From contig JBFMGX010000004.1 in the NCBI GenBank assembly GCA_040752595.1, forward strand, positions 281,440-345,439: 64,000 nt of DNA, read 5' to 3'. Position numbers and translations under genes: made by a program. This DNA is from Candidatus Zixiibacteriota bacterium. GTDB taxonomy: Bacteria > Zixibacteria > MSB-5A5 > WJJR01. The number at the start of each line of letters is the position of its first letter. The first letter of the stretch is position 1. The notes below the pieces were generated by a model that was given only the letters and a program-made list of their open reading frames with translations, was not told the origin of the DNA and did no database searches. This document shows, piece after piece, positions 37,245 to 45,938 of this stretch.

Positions 37245-37360
37245 CTCACCGTTGTCATCCTGGGCGAAGCGGAGGATCTGCTGTTTCTCTCTATGAAACC
37301 AACAGCAGATTCTTCGCCCCGCCCAACAGCGGCGGGGCTCAGAATGACATGGGTTGGCCT
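37245..37360. repeat. Inverted repeat pair of the CCCGAGCG/CTGGGCGAAGCG family
   Basis: GTCATCCTGGGCGAAGCGGA with GGATCTGCTGTT (37254 onward) is mirrored by AACAGCAGATTCTTCGCCCC and CAGAATGAC (about 37308-37349), with a CCCGCC/GGCGGG hairpin inside the second arm. It is the same family as the elements at 16499 and 59143. Confidence 0.75.
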
Positions 37361-37375
37361 TCTTTGAGCATCCTG

Positions 37376-37851
37376 TTAGAATCTCCAGGCGCCCAATGGT
37401 CGATCGGCCGGATGGCCGGACACCCAACTGAGTAGCCGAGCGATGTCGGCGCTGTCGTTCAGCTCGTCGGCGAACCGCACGATCATGCTGATCGCCGTCA
37501 CGTCAAAGCTCGGGCTGTTGATGCAGGTCCCGTTCCACCAGCTCGGATTCGACGGATCCTGATAGGCAGCGTAGAACTCGTCGCCCGCATACCAATCGCC
37601 GACCGTGTACGCGAACCAACCCTGCCAGTTGCCGTTGCAGAATGTCCCCGGTACAGTCCGGTTCGTTCCGGCATTGACCGTGACCGGCGACCCCGAGGCC
37701 GCTCCACAGACGGTGTGCCCTTGATCTGCGGAGCCCTTCCGGCATCTCCCTTCGGGTACACGCCGTCGGCCGGATCGTAGTCCGTGGCGAACGCCGTCAC
37801 GGTTGAACACAGTGCTGCCAGCACCGCCCCCAGCAGACTGCTCTTTCCCAT
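37376..37851 (-). pseudogene. Small secreted protein gene with a frameshift
   Basis: The frame starting at 37851 gives a signal peptide (MGKSSLLGAVLAALCSTVTA) and about 45 residues ending near GRAPQIKGTP. The continuation lies in another frame, VCGAASGSPVTVNAGTN, followed by CNGNWQGWFAYTVGDWYAGD and a stop at 37376. The switch falls near 37707-37715. The combined product would have about 155 residues; no family is recognised. As with the FG-GAP gene, sequencing error or real inactivation are both possible. Confidence 0.65.
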
Positions 37852-38062
37852 GGCACCGCTCCTCCCGAGGAGAGGTTCATACCGCTTCCATCAGAAGATA
37901 CACCGGGCCGGTGGGAAGTCAATCGATATTGGGAATTTGTGAACGTGCGGTGGAATCCCCACATGCGATTGCCGCGGCGGGCAACACGCACTGTGGGGGC
38001 ACGGCGTGCTTGTCCGCCTCTGGCGGACCGCCCCCGGCATGTTGAGAAACGTCGCTGGTCAT

Positions 38063-38415
38063 GCGACGTAGGGGCGTATTGCAATACGCCCCTACTTGGG
38101 ATCCGCACGCCGTCGTCGTCAAGGGGCTGAAGCCCCTTGTCCTCGGACCGTCGGGATGCGTGATGTTGATCCGCGATCAGAGATCGCGGGCAGACGCAGG
38201 AATCGTCTTATTCGGGCGCGCTCGGTTTCGTAGGGCGGGCACTGCCCGCCATCAGGGGGCTGAAAGCCCCCTGTCCGCGACTCTATCGTGGGCGACACAG
38301 CCCTGTCATCCCGAGCGAAGCGAGGGATCTCTATGGGCAGCCGTCGCGATCACGTCAGATGGCAGTGCCGCCCATGACTCCATCGCAGAGAGATGCTTCG
38401 CTACACTCAGCATGA
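38063..38415. repeat. Dense cluster of palindromic repeats
   Basis: The gap holds GTAGGGGCGTATTGCAATAC closing GCCCCTAC (38069 onward), GGGGCTGAAGCCCC, CCGCGATCAGAGATCGCGG (38169), GTAGGGCGGGCACTGCCCGC (38231), GGGGGCTGAAAGCCCCC (38255), TCATCCCGAGCGAAGCGAGG (38306) and an inverted partner near 38385. Almost every element also occurs elsewhere in the window. No gene is visible from 37852 to 38431. Confidence 0.85.
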
Positions 38416-38431
38416 CAGAGGACCGCGCGTC

Positions 38432-40468
38432 TCATTTCAGCCACCGATCCAGCCAGCCGAGGACGGACTCATGCCAGAGAATCGAATTCTGCGGCTTGAG
38501 CACCCAGTGATTCTCATCGGGGAAGTACAGGAACTTGCTGGGGATATTGCGCCGCTGCAACGCCGTGAAGGTCGAAATTCCCTGCGCGTAGGGGATGCGG
38601 AAGTCATTGCCGCCATGAACCACGAGCATCGGCGTCGTCCAGTACTTGACGTAGTTGATCGGATTCTGCTTCTCGTACCCATCGGGATTATCCCATGGCG
38701 TGCCGTGATGATCCCATTCGGGGAACCACAGTTCTTCCGTGTCGAAGTAGGCGAGACGTTCATCGAGATTCCCATCGTGATTCACCAGACATAGGAATCG
38801 GTCCGGCCAATTGCCGGCGATCCAGTTGACCATGTACCCGCCGAATGAGGCGCCGAGCGCGCCGACCTTATCGCCATCCATCCATTGGTACTTCGCCAAC
38901 GCCGTCGCCAGACCCTCTTGCAGATCGACCAGCGGCTTGCCGCCCCAGTCGCCGCCGATGGCATCGGTGAACGCCTGGCCGTATCCGGTGGAGCCGTGAA
39001 AATCGACAGTCACAACGGCATATCCCGCCCCGGCGTACGCCTGTGGATTCCAGCGATAGTGAAAGTGGTTGTCGAATGATCCCTGCGGGCCGCCATGAAT
39101 AAGGAACGCTACCGGGTACTTCTTGCCCGGCGTGAAATCGACCGGCTTGACGACATAGCCCCACACCGTGTCATCATTCGCTCCGATGAAGTTGAACTGC
39201 TCGAAATCCCCCATCCGCACCGCGGCCAACTTCTCGGCATTGACGCGTGTGATCTGGCGCACATCCTGTCCATCGACGCGCGCAGTGAACAGTTCCACCG
39301 GCAGGTGGTAGTTGTCCAGGCCATACACGAGTCGATTGCCGGCGATGGACGGAGAACTGACTGTGCCGTTGCGGATCACGACCTTCGCCGCGCCGGTGGC
39401 GGCATTGATGGCAAACAACGACGAGTTGCCGATGTGCCCGGCGACCGCAAAGATCGTCTTGCCATCCGGTGACCAGCAGAACGATCCGACCGAACGGTCC
39501 CAATTCGCGGTGAGCGACCGTACAGTTCCCTCCGGCCACTGTCGCAGCATGAGCTTGAAGCAGTCGGCTTCGTAGCCGGGACGCGCCATCGCCAGGTACG
39601 CCAACGTGCGACCATCGGGGGAGAAGAGGGGCTGCGTGTCCCACGCCTTGTTGGCGTCGGTCAGGTTGCGCGGCGCTTGCGAACCATCGACCGGGACATA
39701 GTACAGATCGAAGTTGGTCGACCAGGGTTCCTCCCGACCGGCATCACGGGCGGCGAAGATCAGACCGCGACTGTCAGGCGTGAAGGTGAACTCCTCGGTG
39801 CCGCCGAATGGCTTCGATGGAGCATCGGCATCCATCGCGGGCATGATGTCCTTGGGAGCGCCGCCGTTTGCGGGCATCACGAAGATATGCGAGCGCCGTC
39901 CGTCCTTCCATGTGTCCCAGTGGCGAACGAACAGCCGTTCGAAGATCTGTCCCGAATACTTGCGCGCGGCAATCGCATCGAGCCGCTTCTGCGTGCTGTC
40001 GGGGTCGGAGGCGCCGACAAAGACCTCCAGTGAGAAGGCCAGCCACTTGCCATCGGGCGAGAGGATCAGATTGCCGACATCGAGCGGCAACTTGGTGATC
40101 TGCTCCGCCTCGCCGCCGGTCAGAGGGAGACGCCACACTTGCGCCGATCCGGAGCGGGTCGATAGGAACCAGATGGACTTCCCATCGGGTGACCAACGGG
40201 GATTGAAATCGCCGGCCGGATCGGTGGTCAACTGCCGCAGGTTTGTTCCGTCGACACCGACCAACCACAGATCGGTGCGGCCGCGATTCGCCTCCAAATC
40301 GGTCTTCCGCAACACGAAGACGACTTGCTTCCCGTCCGGCGACACCATCGGCTCTGAGATACGATCCATCGCCACCATGTCGTGTACGGAGAACGGGTGC
40401 GTCTCCACGGCAACCGCAGTCGCCGTCGCGGCCAAGACCAACAACAAGGACAGAGCAACGCGTTTCAT
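38432..40468 (-). CDS. Exported S9 family acylaminoacyl/dipeptidyl peptidase
   Basis: This 678-residue enzyme has a signal peptide (LSLLLVLAATATAVAVETH). A WD/TolB-like propeller with repeated SPDGK units follows (MVSPDGKQVVF, WSPDGKSIWF, LSPDGKWLAF). The catalytic alpha/beta-hydrolase domain has S541 in GASFGGYM, D622 in HGGNDFRIPYA and H654 in DENHWVL. HGGPQGSFDNHFHYRWNPQA is the usual oxyanion region. It releases peptides or acyl-amino acids in the periplasm. AGGAGGG precedes the ATG at 40468. tRNA-Leu lies upstream on the same strand, so the gene may share its transcript. Confidence 0.93.
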   Translation of the reverse strand: MKRVALSLLLVLAATATAVAVETHPFSVHDMVAMDRISEPMVSPDGKQVVFVLRKTDLEANRGRTDLWLVGVDGTNLRQLTTDPAGDFNPRWSPDGKSIWFLSTRSGSAQVWRLPLTGGEAEQITKLPLDVGNLILSPDGKWLAFSLEVFVGASDPDSTQKRLDAIAARKYSGQIFERLFVRHWDTWKDGRRSHIFVMPANGGAPKDIMPAMDADAPSKPFGGTEEFTFTPDSRGLIFAARDAGREEPWSTNFDLYYVPVDGSQAPRNLTDANKAWDTQPLFSPDGRTLAYLAMARPGYEADCFKLMLRQWPEGTVRSLTANWDRSVGSFCWSPDGKTIFAVAGHIGNSSLFAINAATGAAKVVIRNGTVSSPSIAGNRLVYGLDNYHLPVELFTARVDGQDVRQITRVNAEKLAAVRMGDFEQFNFIGANDDTVWGYVVKPVDFTPGKKYPVAFLIHGGPQGSFDNHFHYRWNPQAYAGAGYAVVTVDFHGSTGYGQAFTDAIGGDWGGKPLVDLQEGLATALAKYQWMDGDKVGALGASFGGYMVNWIAGNWPDRFLCLVNHDGNLDERLAYFDTEELWFPEWDHHGTPWDNPDGYEKQNPINYVKYWTTPMLVVHGGNDFRIPYAQGISTFTALQRRNIPSKFLYFPDENHWVLKPQNSILWHESVLGWLDRWLK

Positions 40469-40505
40469 GATTCCCTCCTGAATTGTGGTCATGGTTTTCG
40501 GGGAT

Positions 40506-40594
40506 TGGTGCCGGAGGTCGGAATCGAACCGACACGGGATTTTGGTCCCACCGGATTTTGAGTCCGGCGCGTCTACCAATTCCACCACTCCGGC
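40506..40594 (-). tRNA. tRNA-Leu (anticodon CAA)
   Basis: This 89-nt type II tRNA has acceptor GCCGGAG/CTCCGGC, anticodon stem CCGGA/TCCGG with loop CTCAAAA, a long variable arm (TGGGACCAAAATCCCGTG), T arm GTCGG/CCGAC and an encoded CCA end. Unlike the tRNA-His gene in this window, it has CCA in the DNA. Confidence 0.96.
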
Positions 40595-40644
40595 AGTTGT
40601 GGCGCGGCCACGTCGGGTTGTTCCCGTCATGGCCAGACGAGGCG

Positions 40645-40673
40645 ACAATAACCCGATTGCCGATGTTTGTCAA
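40645..40673 (-). promoter_or_regulatory. Sigma-70-like promoter for tRNA-Leu
   Basis: TTGACA (40673-40668), a 17-base spacer and TATTGT (40650-40645) on the minus strand, 50 bases before the tRNA 5' end. Confidence 0.65.
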
Positions 40674-40718
40674 TCCCGGGAGGGGACAATCCGCTCGGGC
40701 AGACACACGGGTCTGCCC

Positions 40719-42587
40719 CTACGGACGGATTCGTACGGGCTCGTAGGGGCGGCCCCGCGTGGCCGCCATCTCTACTTCGTGAGCAACGGCCGCTGGGAGC
40801 GTCACCGCAAATGTCGAGCCGTCCGGGCCGGTCGATTCGAGCGTCAGCGTGCCGCCGTGGAAGCCGACGATCTTACGCGCCAACGGCAGACCGAGTCCGG
40901 TGCCGCTGTCTTTGGTGGTGAAAAAGGGCTGGAAGATGCGGGCCCGATCCTCCGGTTTGACGCCGGGACCACGGTCGCTCACCGTGATCTGCCAGCGACG
41001 CGATTTCTCATCGCCGCCGGTCTGTTCCAGAGACACGCGGATTTCGCCGTCTGCCGGTGAGGCCTCGGCCGCATTCTGGATCAGGTTCAGCAGCACTTGC
41101 TTCAGCAGCAGGGCATCGCCCAGTACCAGCGCCGCGACGTCAGCGCCGGATTGCCGCATCCGCAACTGTCGGAGTCTCAGACTCGGACCGGCGGCATCGA
41201 TCGCATCCGCGATCACCTGGCGCAGATCGAGGGGACGCCGTTCGGCACGCAAGGGGCGGGCGAAATCCAGAAAGCGGGTCAGCATCTCGGAAGTCTCCTG
41301 CGTCTCCCCGATGATCGCCTCAATCCAATCCCCGGATTTCGCGTCGGCGACCTGAGCATGGCGCAGCAGCTTTCCATACCCGAGAATCGCGGCGATGGCA
41401 TTGCGCAGTTGGTGCGCCAGCCCGGCGGACAACTCACCGAGGTCGGCCAGGCGTTGGTTCTCGGCGACTTCATCCTGCAACCGCTTGATCTCGGTCAGGT
41501 CGGTGAGCAACAGACTCAGGCCGACCACTTCGCCGGTATCGGTGCGAATACAGGACGTATTGATCCCCAGGTACAGCGGATCGCCGTTGGCGCGGTCGAT
41601 ACGCAATTCGTGACGGGAAAAGACACGACCATGCGAGAGGCCCACGCGCAAGAGCTCCACGAGTCCTTCGGAAAGTCCCGACGCCGCATAGGTGCGTCCG
41701 CAGACGGTGGCCGCGGACATGTGCAGGATCTGTTCGGCGGCGCGGTTGAAACGGAGGATCTCACCGTGTCGGTCGAGGATGATCACGCCGGTCGACAGCG
41801 AGCTGAGGATGTAGTCGTTGAATCGCTCCAGACTGCGCGAGCGCCGCTCCGATTGCGCGGCCCGCGATTCGAGGGTCTTGGTTTCCGCCAGGAGGCGACG
41901 GACGAGGATGTCGAAGGTCGCCATGACGTATTCCGGATCCTGATCGACCTGTCCCGGCGCCGAGGGCAGAAGACCGGTATCGACCAGCGCCTTGGCCCGT
42001 TGGCGCATGTCGTGGAACGGTCGCAACACGCTGCGATAGAACAACCAGGTGAAGAAGCCAAAGGCCAGTAGAATGGCGCCGCGTAGCCACAGCTCGCTGT
42101 GCAGTTGCCGACGCAATCCGGCGGCCAGTGGCGCCGCGATCGTGACACGCCCCCGGACCGGCTCGCCCCGGCACGTTGCGACAATGTCCAGGCTGCGGAG
42201 CGGGTCGCCTACTCTCTCTGCACTGGGCGCCACATCGGCGGCGATGATCACAGTGTCCCACGTTGTCCCCGCCGCGTCGTGGGTGTCGCCAACCGAAATC
42301 CATATGCGTGTCAGATGGTGGCTGCGAGCCAGGGTTGTCAAGTCGGACGCATTGTGCCGACACCCGGTGGCCGAGGAGCACAGGCGTCGCAGGTCGGCTC
42401 CGGCGTTTTCCAAACGCGCCGCCAGCAGTTCATCTTCCTGGCGGATCAGCCCGTTCAGGAGCACGAGCGGAGAGATCTGACTGGTTGCAAAGAGGGCGAC
42501 GAGGAAGAAGAACAACCCCTTCAGGTATTGTGAGAAGGGCCGGGATTTCCCGGATCCAGGCATGGTGGGTGACGCGGTTGCCGTCAT
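40719..42587 (-). CDS. PAS-containing sensor histidine kinase
   Basis: This 622-residue membrane kinase has a first helix near residues 25-48, a sensor region of about 120 residues outside, and a second helix near 168-188. A HAMP-like linker follows, then a PAS domain (STGVIILDRHGEILRFNRAA). The dimerisation/phospho-acceptor helix is ELSAGLAHQLRNAIAAILGY; HQLRN replaces the common HEIRN but keeps the His. The ATPase has LLNLIQNAAEA (N box), DRGPGVKPE (G1) and GTGLGLPLARKIV (G2). No response regulator is adjacent. The final 14 or so residues (ATRGRPYEPVRIRP) are encoded inside a dispersed GTAGGGGCGG palindrome, which suggests the original end was replaced or extended by a repeat. Confidence 0.92.
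   Translation of the reverse strand: MTATASPTMPGSGKSRPFSQYLKGLFFFLVALFATSQISPLVLLNGLIRQEDELLAARLENAGADLRRLCSSATGCRHNASDLTTLARSHHLTRIWISVGDTHDAAGTTWDTVIIAADVAPSAERVGDPLRSLDIVATCRGEPVRGRVTIAAPLAAGLRRQLHSELWLRGAILLAFGFFTWLFYRSVLRPFHDMRQRAKALVDTGLLPSAPGQVDQDPEYVMATFDILVRRLLAETKTLESRAAQSERRSRSLERFNDYILSSLSTGVIILDRHGEILRFNRAAEQILHMSAATVCGRTYAASGLSEGLVELLRVGLSHGRVFSRHELRIDRANGDPLYLGINTSCIRTDTGEVVGLSLLLTDLTEIKRLQDEVAENQRLADLGELSAGLAHQLRNAIAAILGYGKLLRHAQVADAKSGDWIEAIIGETQETSEMLTRFLDFARPLRAERRPLDLRQVIADAIDAAGPSLRLRQLRMRQSGADVAALVLGDALLLKQVLLNLIQNAAEASPADGEIRVSLEQTGGDEKSRRWQITVSDRGPGVKPEDRARIFQPFFTTKDSGTGLGLPLARKIVGFHGGTLTLESTGPDGSTFAVTLPAAVAHEVEMAATRGRPYEPVRIRP
40733..40770. repeat. CTAC-anchored palindrome inside the 3' end of the kinase gene
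   Basis: GTAGGGGCGGCCCCGCGTGG followed by CCGCC is a member of the dispersed hairpin family; here it is part of the histidine kinase coding sequence. A partner (GGGCAGAC/GTCTGCCC ending CCTAC) lies just downstream of the gene near 40697-40722. Confidence 0.75.
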
Positions 42588-42646
42588 GTCGGACTGCCCG
42601 CTAAGTGATTGCGCACCGCAGGAGCGATTCCACTACCTTATCGGCA

Positions 42647-43297
42647 ATGGCGCCACTCGTCCTGATAGGGATCCGGCCCCGGCGGAAGTGGAGGTGGGCG
42701 ACGAGAGCAACATCACTGGTCGCCGTACTCCTCCTGGTCTCTTGTCAGCGACAGATTCCCGGTGAATGGGCGCGTGTCATCGCGGTCCGTGACGGCGACA
42801 CGATCGAGCTCGATGACGGCCGCATCGTGCGCTACATCGGCCTCGACACGCCCGAGCGGGGCCGCCCCGGCAGCGATTCGGCCACTGCGCTGAACGACCG
42901 TCTGGTGATGGGGAAGAGGGTTCGCCTGGAATTCGGCGGGGAACAGACAGACCGCTATGGGCGAACGTTGGCCTTCGTCTACTGCAATGAACGGATGGTC
43001 AACCGCGAGATCGTGCGCGTCGGATGGGCGTGGTGCTACTTCTATCCGGACAATTTGCAGCACGCTCCGGAGCTGGTCCGCGATCTGCGGGAGGCGATGT
43101 CGGCGCGCCGCGGCCTTTGGCGCGAAACGTCAGTGGAGACTGCCGACGAATACATCGCGTCGTTCGCCGGCTTTCGCTTTCACCGCCCGGACTGTTCGAG
43201 CGTCCAGGGTATCAAGCGCCCAGACGAGGTGCGCTTCACGGCGCGCGACTCGGCGTTCTTTGACGGCTACTCCCCGTGTGAGCGGTGCGAACCGTAG
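42647..43297 (+). CDS. SNase-like (thermonuclease) lipoprotein with Cys-rich C-terminal motif
   Basis: This 216-residue predicted lipoprotein has a positively charged start and a lipobox LLLVSC near residue 33. The staphylococcal-nuclease fold is shown by VIAVRDGDTIELDDGRIVRY, IGLDTPERG (catalytic Arg/Glu pair) and TDRYGRTLAFVY (second Arg). A 40-residue tail carries HRPDCSS and GYSPCERCEP, a His/Cys arrangement like the Ada-type metal site found after some SNase and MBL proteins. The start is uncertain: the ATG at 42647 has only weak ribosome-site support and a GTG at 42605 is in frame. It is divergent from the histidine kinase. Confidence 0.88.
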   Translation: MAPLVLIGIRPRRKWRWATRATSLVAVLLLVSCQRQIPGEWARVIAVRDGDTIELDDGRIVRYIGLDTPERGRPGSDSATALNDRLVMGKRVRLEFGGEQTDRYGRTLAFVYCNERMVNREIVRVGWAWCYFYPDNLQHAPELVRDLREAMSARRGLWRETSVETADEYIASFAGFRFHRPDCSSVQGIKRPDEVRFTARDSAFFDGYSPCERCEP

Positions 43298-43391
43298 TAT
43301 TGCCATGTTTGCTGCGAGCAAAGACGGCCCACGCGCACCGAGGATTGTCGCGATGCAGGATTCGCCTGTCGAGTGGGGCACCGCGTATTTG

Positions 43392-43421
43392 GTAGGGGCA
43401 CGGCGTGCCGTGCCCGCATGT
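43392..43421. repeat. CTAC-anchored palindrome
   Basis: GTAGGGGCACGGCGTGCCGT then GCCC, one of the dispersed hairpins, between two convergent genes. Confidence 0.75.
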
Positions 43422-43428
43422 GACCCGC

Positions 43429-44199
43429 TCACATGCTGTGCGGAATCAGGAAGATCACCAACATCAACGCCGCAGCGACAATCACAGCGACCCTTCGTCT
43501 CGGGTGTTTGCGGACGCGCAGCCAGGCAAACAGCCAGATGAGAAGGGCGATCGCCGTCTTGTTGTCTGTCAAGTCAGTGCCGACCGGCCAGCCGGTCCAC
43601 CAGAGATGGAAGGCGTAATATGTGACCAGCGCACCCAAGGCGATCCCACCGATAAAGAGGGTCACGACGGTCCAGGACGCCAGCGTCGGGCCACGCCTCC
43701 CCCCGGTGAGGGTCTCCAGCCCGGCCCGGGTGGAGAACAGCATCGCGGCAAACATGAAGACGATGTGTGGGATCAGTGCGGCGCGCGGCGTGTACCCCTT
43801 GAAACGAATCTTCAGTAAGTCTTTCGTGATCAGAACCGGTGAAGAGCCGCGCACGACGAGATAGACCTGGCACGGCATGACCTTCAAGGGCTCCTGGCCG
43901 GGGAGCTCCGCCACCAGCGTGTCGCCGTGACGGAGCATCGCCGTCTGCCGCCACGCGCCGGGGTAATCCTGGAAGGCGAACTTCACGAATCCGAAAACCA
44001 GCGTGTCCGGGGCGATGACCGAGATGCGCGCCTTGCCGCTCCCCTCATGACTGCGCGGCAGCTTGTAATGAATCTCTCTCCCGTTGAGTGTCACAGTCCC
44101 GGTCAACGGCCACGTCGGCCCGGTGGCGCGCTGGTAGTATGCCGAGGCAAGGGTGATGATCAGGGCGAGGAGCCACAGCAGAAGGGGGCGTGTCTTCAT
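43429..44199 (-). CDS. Membrane protein of unknown function
   Basis: This 256-residue protein has an N-terminal helix (LLLWLLALIITLASAYY), an extracytoplasmic beta-rich part of about 115 residues (GTVTLNGREIHYKLPRSHEG ... VYLVVRGSSPVLI), then four helices from about residue 140 to the end. A run of basic residues (RVRKHPRRRVAV) precedes the last helix. No family is recognised. AGGAG lies about 11 bases before the ATG. It is divergent from the rib operon, whose riboswitch begins 174 bases away. Confidence 0.75.
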   Translation of the reverse strand: MKTRPLLLWLLALIITLASAYYQRATGPTWPLTGTVTLNGREIHYKLPRSHEGSGKARISVIAPDTLVFGFVKFAFQDYPGAWRQTAMLRHGDTLVAELPGQEPLKVMPCQVYLVVRGSSPVLITKDLLKIRFKGYTPRAALIPHIVFMFAAMLFSTRAGLETLTGGRRGPTLASWTVVTLFIGGIALGALVTYYAFHLWWTGWPVGTDLTDNKTAIALLIWLFAWLRVRKHPRRRVAVIVAAALMLVIFLIPHSM

Positions 44200-44333
44200 C
44201 GTGTCGTCGATCTCCTGATGGTGTCGTCAGTGGATGGAGGCTTGGGTTCTCATTAGCCGTTGAACAAGACCGATAATATCACATTCAGGACCACACCGGC
44301 CTGACAAAAACGGCCCCACGGGAGTGAATCGCC

Positions 44334-44363
44334 TTGACGGTTCCTGTGCACACAACGTACATA
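44334..44363 (+). promoter_or_regulatory. Probable promoter of the rib operon
   Basis: TTGACG at 44334-44339 and TACATA at 44358-44363 are 18 bases apart, placing transcription start around 44369, just before the FMN aptamer. Confidence 0.45.
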
Positions 44364-44372
44364 CAGATGCCA

Positions 44373-44505
44373 TAGGGCCTTCGGGGCGAGGCGCAATTCC
44401 TCGACCGGCGGTCAGAGCCCGCGACCCATCGCCCAACGAAAACGCGATGGCTGAGCCGGTGGAACTCCGGCGCCGACGGTACAGTCCGGATGGGAGAAGG
44501 CACCC
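44373..44505 (+). promoter_or_regulatory. FMN riboswitch (RFN element)
   Basis: The conserved RFN core is present in order: GCCTTCGGGGCGAGGCGCAA, TTCCTCGACCGGCGGTCAGA, GCCCGCGACC, then CCGGTGGAACTCCGGCGCCG, ACGGTACAGTCCGGATGGGA and GAAGGC, with P1 formed by GCCTT and AAGGC. It lies 177 bases upstream of ribD. FMN binding should shut down expression of the riboflavin genes through the terminator at 44582; a GTTCAAT/ATTGAAC pairing just upstream of that terminator is a candidate switch element. Confidence 0.93.
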
Positions 44506-44581
44506 AAGATGGCATCGTGCCGTACATGGCATGAGGCCGTCCAAGTCGCAGCCGTTCAATGGCTTGGCTTTAGCAATTGAA

Positions 44582-44629
44582 CCTGCGCTTCACCCCGAAG
44601 TTCTTATGTGAAGCGCGGGTTTTCATTTT
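44582..44629 (+). terminator. Riboswitch expression-platform terminator
   Basis: Stem CCTGCGCTTCAC / GTGAAGCGCGGG (one wobble) with a 14-base loop, followed by TTTTCATTTT. It sits between the aptamer and the ribD start. Confidence 0.8.
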
Positions 44630-44681
44630 GGGATGCAGCGGTCAGATGTGAGACCGCCATGGGGCGGGAATAAGAATCAAC

Positions 44682-45890
44682 ATGGATCAGACAGCGATAG
44701 ACCAGCAGTGGATGGCACAAGCGATTGCCCTCGCCGAAAAGGGCGCGGGGCGGACCAGCCCGAATCCGATCGTCGGCGCCTTGGTTGTCAAGAATGGCGT
44801 CGAGATCGGGCGCGGTTATCATCATCGCGCTGGTGGTCCCCACGCCGAGATGCTCGCATTGAAACAGGCCGGTGCGGCCGCATCGGGGGCAACTCTGTAT
44901 GTCAGTCTTGAGCCATGCAGCCATTGGGGGAAGACCCCGCCGTGCGTGGATGCGATTCTGGGGGCGGGGATTGCGACCGTCGTCTGCGCCATGGAGGACC
45001 CCAACCCGCAGGTGAGCGGCGCCGGGATCCGCCATCTGCGCGCCAATGGCGTCGGGGTGCGCACCGGCGTCCTGCAACGCGAGGCGATGCGTCAGAATGA
45101 AGCGCACATCAAGTTCATGGTCACCGGCCGTCCTCTGATCGTTGTGAAGATCGCGCAGACGCTCGACGGCAAAATCGCCACGACAAACGGCGGCGGTGAG
45201 ATGATCACCGGCGCCGCGGCGCGCCGGTTTGTTCACGCGCTGCGGGCCCGCTACGACGCCGTGCTGGTCGGCAAGAATACGGTCCTCAAGGACGACCCGC
45301 AGTTGACCGTGCGCACCGTGCGGGGACGTGATCCGCTCCGCCTCGTGCTCGACTCGTGGGGAAAGCTGCCGTCTACCATGCGCCTCTTTTCTCAGAATGA
45401 GGATCGCCGGACGGTTCGCATCGGCCTGTCGATCGGAAGGCGTCCCGTCACCGCGCCGCACCCGGATTGCTTCGATTGGTATGTCGAGCCGGACGATCGC
45501 CATCAAGTCAGTCTCCAGGAAGTCCTCGACCGTGCCGCCAAGAGCAACATCACCAGCATCCTGGTCGAGGGCGGCGGCGAGGTCTTCGGTTCGTTCTTCC
45601 GCGAGCGTCTGGTCGACAAGGTGCACCTGATCATATCGATGCGCTTCTTGGGCGCCGGGGTCGATGCCCTCGGACGGTGGAAGGCGCCATCGCTCCCTGA
45701 GGCCGTGCGACTGGTCGATTCGGAAGTGTGCTGGCTTGGGCACGATCTCCTCATCACCGGATATCCCGACTATGAGCCGCAGGAGACGGCCGAGCCCGAA
45801 GTCGCGGCCGAGTCAAGTGATGAACCCACCGATGAGGACGACACCGAAGCCGGTTCTCTGATTGAGCAAACCAATGTCGAAGACCGCTGA
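44682..45890 (+). CDS. ribD: Riboflavin biosynthesis bifunctional deaminase/reductase
   Basis: This 402-residue enzyme carries out the second and third steps of riboflavin synthesis. The N-terminal deaminase has the zinc site HAE (54-56), C79 in SLEPCSHWG and C88 in TPPC, with TSPNPIVGALVV before it. The reductase half starts near residue 150 (RPLIVVKIAQTLDGKIATTN) and has GAAARRFVHALRARYDAVLV, KDDPQLTVR and ILVEGGGEVFGSFF. The acidic tail of about 30 residues (EVAAESSDEPTDEDDTEA) exceeds the usual family end. It is the first gene after the FMN riboswitch. Confidence 0.96.
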   Translation: MDQTAIDQQWMAQAIALAEKGAGRTSPNPIVGALVVKNGVEIGRGYHHRAGGPHAEMLALKQAGAAASGATLYVSLEPCSHWGKTPPCVDAILGAGIATVVCAMEDPNPQVSGAGIRHLRANGVGVRTGVLQREAMRQNEAHIKFMVTGRPLIVVKIAQTLDGKIATTNGGGEMITGAAARRFVHALRARYDAVLVGKNTVLKDDPQLTVRTVRGRDPLRLVLDSWGKLPSTMRLFSQNEDRRTVRIGLSIGRRPVTAPHPDCFDWYVEPDDRHQVSLQEVLDRAAKSNITSILVEGGGEVFGSFFRERLVDKVHLIISMRFLGAGVDALGRWKAPSLPEAVRLVDSEVCWLGHDLLITGYPDYEPQETAEPEVAAESSDEPTDEDDTEAGSLIEQTNVEDR

Positions 45891-45900
45891 TTCGACGAGA

Positions 45901-45928
45901 TGTAGGGGCGGCTCGCGAGCCGCCCGCT
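45901..45928. repeat. CTAC-anchored palindrome between ribD and ribE
   Basis: GTAGGGGCGGCTCGCGAGCC then GCCC: a perfect hairpin lying inside the rib operon, immediately before the ribE start region. Confidence 0.8.
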
Positions 45929-45938
45929 GGACAATGAC

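Noticed and set aside
38063-38415. Insertion sequence remnant
   Set aside because: No transposase fragment or terminal repeats; the content is short palindromes found all over the window.
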